This document shows positions 54,901 through 63,900 of a DNA stretch of 64,000 bases, one piece after another. The DNA comes from Bathymodiolus brooksi. Lineage: Eukaryota; Mollusca; Bivalvia; Mytilida; Modiolidae. The notes under the pieces are model-generated. The model worked only from the letters and a program-made list of their open reading frames with translations. It had not been told where the DNA came from and made no database searches. The position numbers and the translations under genes were made by a program. How positions within the stretch are numbered: the first letter of the stretch is position 1; the number at the start of each line of letters is the position of its first letter. The stretch spans positions 95,376,031 to 95,440,030 of the forward strand of contig OY804584.1 of the NCBI GenBank assembly GCA_963680875.1. The letters are read 5' to 3'.

Positions 54901-57900
54901 GTAGGTTCTACAGTTGTGGTATGTTCTACAGTTGTAGTAGGTTCTACAGTTGTAGTAGGTTCTACAGTTGTGGTAGGTTCAACAGTTGTGGTATGTTCTA
55001 CACTTGTAGTAGGTTCTACAGTTGTAGTAGGTTCTACAGTTGTAGTAGGTTCTACAGTTGTAGTATGTTCTACAGTTGTAGTAGGTTCTACAGTACTAGT
55101 AGGTTCTACAGTTGTGGTAGGTTCTACAGTTGTAGTAGGGTCTACAGTTGTGGTAGGTTCTACAGTTGTATTAGGGTCTACAGTTGTAGTAGGTCCTTCA
55201 GTTGTAGTAGGTTCTACAGTTGTATTAGGGTCTACAGTTGTAGTAGGTCCTACAGTTGTAGTAGGTCCTACAGTTGTAGTAGGTTCTACAGTTGTAGTAG
55301 GTTCTACCGTTGTAGTAGGTTCTACAGTTGTAGTAGATTCTACAGTTGTGGTATGTTCTACAGTTGTAGTAGGTTCTACTGTTGTAGTAGGCTCTACAGT
55401 TGTGGTAGGTTCTACAGTTGTGGTAGGTTCTACAGTTGTAGTAAGTTCTACAGTTGTGGTAGGTTCTACAGTTGTAGTAGGTTCTACAGTTGTAGTAGGT
55501 TCTACAGTTGTGGTAGGTTCTACAGTTGTAGTAGGTTCTACAGTTGTGGTAGGTTCTACAGTTGTGGTAGGCTCTACAGTTGTGGTAGGTTCTACAGTTG
55601 TAGTAGGTTCTACAGTTGTAGTAGGTTCTACAGTTGTGGTAGGTTCTACAGTTGTGGTAGGTTCTACAGTTGTAGTAGGTTCTACAGTTGTAGTAGGTTC
55701 TACAGTTGTGGTAGGTTCTACAGTTGTGGTAGGTTCTACAGTTGTAGTAGGTTCTACAGTTGTAGTAGGTTCTACAGTTGTGGTAGGTTCTACAGTTGTG
55801 GTAGGTTCTACAGTTGTAGTAGGTTCTACAGTTGTGGTAGGTTCTACAGTTGTGGTAGGCTCTATAGTTGTGGTAGGTTCTACAGTTGTAGTAGGTTCTA
55901 CAGTTGTAGTAGGCTCTACAGTTGTGGTAGGTTCTACAGTTGTGGTATGTTCTACAGTTGTAGTAGGTTCTACAGTTGTGGTAGGTTCTACTGTTGTGGT
56001 AGGTTCTACAGTTGTGGTAGGCTCTACAGTTGTGGTAGGTTCTACAGTTGTGGTAGGTTCTACAGTTGTAGTAGGTTCTACAGTTGTGGTAGGTTCTACA
56101 GTTGTGGTAAGTTCTACAGTTGTGGTAGGTTCTACAGTTGTAGTAGGTTCTACAGTTGTGGTAGGTTCTACAGTTGTAGTAGGTTCTACAGTTGTAGTAG
56201 GTTCTACAGTTGTGGTAGGTTCTACAGTTGTGGTAGGTTCTACTGTTGTGGTAGGTTCTACAGTTGTAGTAGGTTCTACAGTTGTAGTAGGTTCTACAGT
56301 TGTAGTAGGTTTTACAGTTGTGGTAGGTTCTACAGTTGTGGTAGGTTCTACAGTTGTAGTAGGTTCTACAGTTGTAGTAGGTTCTACAGTTGTGGTATGT
56401 TCTACAGTTGTAGTAGGTTCTACAGTTGTGGTAGGCTCTACAGTTGTGGTATGTTTTACAGTTGTAGTAGGTTCTACAGTTGTAGTAGGTTCTACTGTTG
56501 TGGTAGGTTCTACAGTTGTGGTAAGTTCTACAGTTGTAGTAGGTTCTACAGTTGTGGTATGTTCTACAGTGGTGGTATGTTCTACAGTTGTGGTATGTTC
56601 TACAGTTGTAGTAGGTTCTATAGTTGTAGTAGGTTCTACAGTTGTGGTATGTTCTACAATTGTGGTAGGTTCTACTGTTGTGGTAGGTTCTACAGTTGAA
56701 GTAGGTTCTACAGTTGTAGTAGGTTCTACAGTTGTGGTAGGTTCTACAGTTGTGGTAGGTTCTACAGTTGTGGTAGGTTCTACAGTTGTGGTAGGTTCTA
56801 CAGTTGTAGTAGGCTCTACAGTTGTGGTAGGTTCTACAGTTGTAGTAGGTTCTACAGTTGTAGTAGGTTCTACAGTTGTGGTAAGTTCTACAGTTGTAGT
56901 AGGTTCTACAGTTGTGGTATGTTCTACAGTTGTAGTAGGTTCTACAGTTGTAGTAGGTTCTACAGTTGTGGTAGGTTCAACAGTTGTGGTATGTTCTACA
57001 GTTGTAGTAGGTTCTACAGTTGTAGTAGGTTCTACAGTTGTAGTATGTTCTACAGTTGTAGTAGGTTCTACAGTAATAGTAGGTTCTACAGTTGTGGTAG
57101 GTTCTACAGTTGTAGTAGGGTCTACAGTTGTGGTAGGTTCTGCAGTTGTATTAGGGTCTACAGTTGTAGTAGGTCCTACAGTTGTAGTAGGTTCTACAGT
57201 TGTATTAGGGTCTACAGTTGTAGTAGGTCCTACAGTTGTAGTAGGTCCTACAGTTGTAGTAGGTCCTACAGTTGTAGTAGGTTCTACAGTTGTAGTAGGT
57301 TCTACCGTAGTTGTAGGGTCTATAGTAGTTGTAGGTTCTACAGTTGTAGTAGGTTCTACTGTTGTGGTAGGTTCCACAGTTGTTGTAGGTTCTACAGTTG
57401 TAGTAGGTCCTACAGTTGTAGTAGGTTCTACAGTTGTAGTAGGTTCTACAGTTGTAGTAGGTTCTACAGTTGTAGTAGGTTCTACTGGTGTGGTAGGTTC
57501 TACAGTTGTGGTAGGTTCTACTGTTGTAGGTTCTATAGTAGTTGTAGGCTCTACAGTTGTGGTAGGTTCTACAGTTGTGGTAGGTTCTACAGTTGTGATA
57601 GGTTCTACAGTTGTGGTAGGTTCTACAGTTGTAGTAGGTTCTACAGTTGTGGTAGGTTCTACAGTACTAGTTGGTTCTACAGTTGTAGTAGGTTCTACAG
57701 TTGTGGTAGGTTCTACAGTACTAGTTGGTTCTACAGTTGTAGTAGGTTCTACAGTTGTAGTAGGGTCTACAGTTGTAGTAGGTTCTACAGTTGTAGTAGG
57801 TTCTACAGTTGTGGTAGGTTCTACAGTTGTAGTAGGTTCTACAGTTGTGGTAGGTTCTACAGTACTAGTTGGTTCTACAGTTGTAGTAGGTTCTACAGTT

Positions 57901-60900
57901 GTGGTAGGTTCTACAGTTGTAGTAGGTTCTACAGTTGTGGTAGGTTTTACAGTACTAGTTGGTTCTACAGTTGTAGTAGGCTCTACAGTTGTGGTAGGTT
58001 CTACAGTACTAGTTGGTTCTACAGTTGTAGTAGGTTCTACAGTTGTAGTAGGGTCTACAGTTGTAGTAGGTTCTACAGTTGTAGTAGGTCCTACAGTTGT
58101 AATAGGTTCTACAGTTGTGGTAGGTTCTACAGTTGTAGTAGGTTCTACAGTTGTAGTAGGTCCTACAGTTGTAATAGGTTCTACAGTACTAGTAGGTTCT
58201 ACAGTTGTGGTAGGTTCTACAGTACTAGTTGGTTCTACAGTTGTAGTAGGTTCTACTGTTGTGGTAGGTTCTACAGTTGTAGTAGGTTCTACAGTTGTAG
58301 GTTCTACAGTTGTAGTAGGTTCTACAGTTGTAGTAGGTTCTAGAGTTGTGGTAGGTTCTACAGTTGTAGTAGGTTCTACAGTTGTAGTAGGTTCTACAGT
58401 TGTGGTAGGTTCTATTGTTGTGGTAGGTTCTACAGTTGTAATAGGTTCTACCGTAGTTGTAGGTTCTACAGTTGTAGTAGGTTCTACAGTTGTAGTAGGT
58501 TCTACCGTAGTTGTAGGTTCTACAGTTGTAGTAGGTTCTACAGTTGTGGTGGGTTCTACAGTTGTGGTAGGTTCTACAGTTGTAGTAGGTTCTACAGTTG
58601 TAGTAGGTTCTACAGTTGTGGTAGGTTCTACAGTTGTGGTAGGTTCTACAGTTGTAGTAGGTTCTAGAGTTGTGGTAGGTTCTACAGTTGTGGTGGGTTC
58701 TACAGTTGTGGTAGGTTCTACAGTTGTGGTAGGTTCTACAGTTGTAGTAGGTTCTACAGTTGTGGTGGGTTCTACAGTTGTGGTAGGTTCTACAGTTGTG
58801 GTAGGTTCTACAGTTGTAGTAGGTTCTACAGTTGTGGTAGGTTCTATTGTTGTAGTAGGTTCTACAGTTGTGGTAGGTTCTATAGTAGTTGTAGGTTCTA
58901 CAGTTGTAGTAGGTTCTACAGTTGTGGTAAGTTCTACAGTTGTAGTAGGTTCTACAGTTGTAGTAGGTTTTACAGTTGTAGTAGGTTCTACAGTTGTGGT
59001 AGGTTCTACAGTTGTAGTAGGTTCTACAGTTGTAGTAGGTTCTACAGTTGTGGTAGGTTCTATAGTAGTTGTAGGTTCTACAGTTGTGGTAGGTTCTACA
59101 GTTGTAGTAGGTTCTACAGTTGTGGTAGGTTCTATTGTTGTAGTAGGTTCTACAGTTGTGGTAGGTTCTATTGTTGTAGTAGGTTCTACAGTTGTGGTAG
59201 GTTCTACAGTTGTAGTAGGTTCTACAGTTGTGGTAGGTTCTATAGTAGTTGTAGGTTTAGTAGTTGTAGGTTCTACAGTTGTGGTAGGTTCTACAGTTGT
59301 AGTAGGTTCTACAGTTGTAGTAGGTTCTACAGTTGTGGTAGGTTCTACAGTTGTAGTAGGTTCTACAGTTGTGGTAGGTTCTATAGTAGTTGTAGGTTCT
59401 ACAGTTGTAGTAGGTTCTACAGTTGTGGTAGGTTCTACAGTTGTGGTAGGTTCTACAGTTGTAGTAGGTTCTACAGTTGTGGTAGGTTCTACAGTTGTAG
59501 TAGGTTCTACAGTTGTGGTAGGTTCTACAGTTGTAGTAGGTTCTACAGTTGTGGTAGGTTCTATAGTAGTTGTAGGTTCTACAGTTGTAGTAGGTTCTAC
59601 AGTTGTGGTAGGTTCTACAGTTGTGGTAGGTTCTACAGTTGTGGTAGGTTCTACAGTTGTGGTAAGTTCTACTGTTGTAGTAGGTTCTACAGTTGTGGTA
59701 AGTTCTATAGTTGTAGTAGGTTCTACAGTTGTAGTAGGTTCTACTGTTGTAGTAGGTTCTACAGTTGTGGTATGTTCTACAGTTGTTGTAGGTTCTACAG
59801 TTGTGGTAGGTTCTACAGTTGTGGTAGGTTCTACAGTTGTAGTAGGTTCTACAGTTGTAGTAGGTTCTACAGTTGTTGTAGGTTCTACAGTTGTAGTAGG
59901 TTCTATTGTTGTAGTAGGTTCTACAGTTGTTGTAGGTTCTACAGTTGTGGTATGTTCTACAGTTGTAGTAGATTCTACAGTTGTGGTAGGTTCTACAGTT
60001 GTGGTATGTTCTACAGTTGTAGTAGGTTCTATTGTTGTAGTAGGTTCTACAGTTGTGGTAGGTTCTATAGTAGTGGTAGGTTCTATTGTTGTAGTATGTT
60101 CTACAGTTGTGGTAGGTTCTATAGTAGTTGTAGGTTCTACAGTTGTGGTAGGTTCTACAGTTGTGGTAAGTTCTACAGTTGTAGTAGGTTCTACAGTTGT
60201 GGTAGGTTCTACAGTTGTGGTGGGTTCTACAGTTGTGGTAGGTTCTACAGTTGTGGTAGGTTCTACAGTTGTAGTAGGTTCTACAGTTGTGGTAGGTTCT
60301 ATTGTTGTAGTAAGTTCTACAGTTGTGGTAGGTTCTATAGTAGTTGTAGGTTCTACAGTTGTAGTAGGTTCTACAGTTGTGGTGGGTTCTACAGTTGTGG
60401 TAGGTTCTACAGTTGTGGTAGGTTCTACAGTTGTAGTAGGTTCTACAGTTGTGGTAGGTTCTATTGTTGTAGTAGGTTCTACAGTTGTGGTAGGTTCTAT
60501 AGTAGTTGTAGGTTCTACAGTTGTAGTAGGTTCTACAGTTGTGGTAAAATCTACAGTTGTAGTAGGTTCTACAGTTGTAGTAGGTTTTACAGTTGTAGTA
60601 GGTTCTACAGTTGTGGTAGGTTCTACAGTTGTAGTAGGTTCTACAGTTGTAGTAGGTTCTACAGTTGTGGTAGGTTCTATAGTAGTTGTAGGTTCTACAG
60701 TTGTGGTAGGTTCTACAGTTGTAGTAGGTTCTACAGTTGTGGTAGGTTCTATTGTTGTAGTAGGTTCTACAGTTGTGGTAGGTTCTACAGTTGTAGTAGG
60801 TTCTACAGTTGTGGTAGGTTCTATAGTAGTTGTAGGTTTAGTAGTTGTAGGTTCTACAGTTGTGGTAGGTTCTACAGTTGTAGTAGGTTCTACAGTTGTA

Positions 60901-63900
60901 GTAGGTTCTACAGTTGTGGTAGGTTCTACAGTTGTAGTAGGTTCTACAGTTGTGGTAGGTTCTATAGTAGTTGTAGGTTCTACAGTTGTAGTAGGTTCTA
61001 CAGTTGTGGTAGGTTCTACAGTTGTGGTAGGTTCTACAGTTGTAGTAGGTTCTACAGTTGTGGTAGGTTCTACAGTTGTAGTAGGTTCTACAGTTGTGGT
61101 AGGTTCTATAGTAGTTGTAGGTTCTACAGTTGTAGTAGGTTCTACAGTTGTGGTAGGTTCTACAGTTGTGGTAGGTTCTACAGTTGTGGTAGGTTCTACA
61201 GTTGTGGTAAGTTCTACTGTTGTAGTAGGTTCTACAGTTGTGGTAAGTTCTATAGTTGTAGTAGGTTCTACAGTTGTAGTAGGTTCTACTGTTGTAGTAG
61301 GTTCTACAGTTGTGGTATGTTCTACAGTTGTTGTAGGTTCTACAGTTGTGGTAGGTTCTACAGTTGTGGTAGGTTCTACAGTTGTAGTAGGTTCTACAGT
61401 TGTAGTAGGTTCTACAGTTGTTGTAGGTTCTACAGTTGTAGTAGGTTCTATTGTTGTAGTAGGTTCTACAGTTGTTGTAGGTTCTACAGTTGTGGTATGT
61501 TCTACAGTTGTAGTAGATTCTACAGTTGTGGTAGGTTCTACAGTTGTGGTATGTTCTACAGTTGTAGTAGATTCGACAGTTGTGGTAGGTTCTATTGTTG
61601 TAGTAGGCTCTACAGTTGTTGTAGGTTCTACAGTTGTGGTATGTTCTACAGTTGTAGTAGATTCTACAGTTGTTGTAGGTTCTACAGTTGTGGTATGTTC
61701 TACAGTTGTAGTAGATTCGACAGTTGTGGTAGGTTCTATTGTTGTAGTAGGTTCTACAGTTGTGGTAGGTTCTATTGTTGTAGTAGGTTCTATAGCTGTG
61801 GTAGGTTCTATTGTTGTAGTAGGTTCTACAGTTGTAGTAGGTTCTACAGTTGTGGTAGGTTCTACAGTTGTAGTAGGTTGTACAGTTGTAGTAGGTTCTA
61901 CAGTTGTAGTAGGTTCTACAGTTGTGGTAGGTTCTACAGTTGTTGTAGGTTCTACAGTTGTAGTAGGTTCTACAGTTGTAGTAGGTTCTACAGTTGTGGT
62001 AGGTTCTACAGTTGTTGTAGGTTCTACAGTTGTAGTAGGTTCTATTGTTGTAGTAGGTTCTACAGTTGTGGTAGGTACTATAGTAGTGGTAGGTTCTATT
62101 GTTGTAGTAGGTTCTACAGTTGTGGTAGGTTCTATAGTAGTTGTAGGTTCTACAGTTGTGGTAGGTTCTACAGTTGTGGTAAGTTCTACAGTTGTAGTAG
62201 GTTCTACAGTTGTGGTAGGTTCTACAGTTGTAGTAGGTTCTACAGTTGTAGTAGGTTCTACAGTTGTAGTAGGTTCTATAGTTGTGGTAGGTTCTATAGT
62301 TGTGGTAGGTTCTACAGTTGTAGTAGGTTCTACAGTTGTGGTAGGTTCTACAGTTGTGGTAGGTTCTACAGTTGTAGTAGGTTCTACAGTTGTGGTAGGT
62401 TCTACAGTTGTGGTAGGTTCTATAGTTGTGGTAGGTTCTACAGTTGTAGTAGGTTCTACAGTTGTAGTAGGTTCTACAGTTGTAGTAGGTTCTACAGTTG
62501 TGGTAGGCTCTAGTGTTGTGGTAGGTTCTACAGTTGTAGTAGGTTCTACAGTTGTGGTAGGCTCTAGTGTTGTGGTAGGTTCTACAGTTGTAGTAGGTTC
62601 TACAATGGTGGTAGGTTCTAGTGTTGTGGTAGGTTCTACAGTTGTAGTAGGTTCTACAGTTGTGGTAGGTACTAGTGTTGTGGTAGGTTCTACAGTTGTA
62701 GTAGGTTCTACAGTTGTAGTAGGTTCTACAGTTGTGATAGGTTCTAGTGTTGTGGTAGGTTCTACAATTGTAGTAGGTTCTACAGTTGTGGTAGGTTCTA
62801 CAGTTGTGGTAGGTTCTACAGTTGTAGTAGGTTCTATAGTTGTAGTAGGTTCTATAGTTGTAGTAGGTCCTACAGTTGTGGTAGGTTCTACAGTTGTAGT
62901 AGGTTCTACAGTTGTAGTAGGTTCTACAGTTGTGGTAGGTTCTATAGTTGTGGTAGGTTCTACAGTTGTAGTAGGTTCTATAGTTGTAGTAGGTTCTACA
63001 GTTGTAGTAGGTTCTACAGTTGTGGTAGGTTCTACAGTTGTAGTAGGTTCTATAGTTGTGGTAGGTTCTATTGTTGTAGTAGGTTCTACAGTTGTGGTAG
63101 GTTCTATAGTAGTTGTAGGTTCTACAGTTGTGGTAGGTTCTACAGTTGTGGTAAGTTCTACAGTTGTAGTAGGTTCTACAGTTGTAGTAGGTTCTACAGT
63201 TGTTATAGGTTCTACAGTTGTGGTAGGTTCTACAGTTGTGGTGGGTTCTACAGTTGTGGTAGGTTCTACAGTTGTAGTAGGTTCTACTGTTGTAGTAGGT
63301 TCTACAGTTGTAGTATGTTCTACAGTACTAGTAGGTTCTACAGTTGTAGGGGGTTCTACAGTTGTGGTAGGTTCTACAGTTGTAGTTGGTTCTACAGTTG
63401 TGGTAGGTTCTACAGTTGTGGTAAGTTCTACAGTTGTGGTAGGTTCTACAGTTGTAGTAGGTTCTGCAGTTGTGGTAGGTTCTACAGTTGTGGTAGGTTC
63501 AACAGTTGTAGTAGGTTCTACAGTTGTGGTAGGTTCTACAGTTGTAGTAGGTTCTACCGTAGTTGTAGGTTCTACAGTTGTAGTAGGTTCTACAGTTGTT
63601 GTAGGTTCTACAGTTGTGGTAGGTTCTACAGTTGTGGTGGGTTCTACCGTAGTTGTAGGTTCTACAGTTGTAGTAGGTTCTACAGTTGTAGTAGGTTCTA
63701 CAGTTGTGGTAGGTTCTACAGTTGTAGTAGGTTCTACAGTTGTAGTAGGTTCTACGGTTGTGGTAGGTTCTACAATTGTAGTAGGTTCTACAGTTGTGGT
63801 ATATTCCAAAGTTGTAGTGGGTTCTACAGTTGTGGTAGGTTCTACAGTTGTAGTAGGTTCTACAGTTGTAGTAGGTTCTACAGTTGTGGTAGGTTCTACA

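Noticed and set aside
51684..56699. Plus-strand open frame of 1,671 codons ([12 protein letters not shown] repeats), and similar ones at 56919-58343 and 59772-62513
   Set aside because: They lie opposite the mucin repeat. An 18-bp unit without stops on either strand yields them automatically. The composition is implausible and they break where the sense repeat has harmless substitutions.
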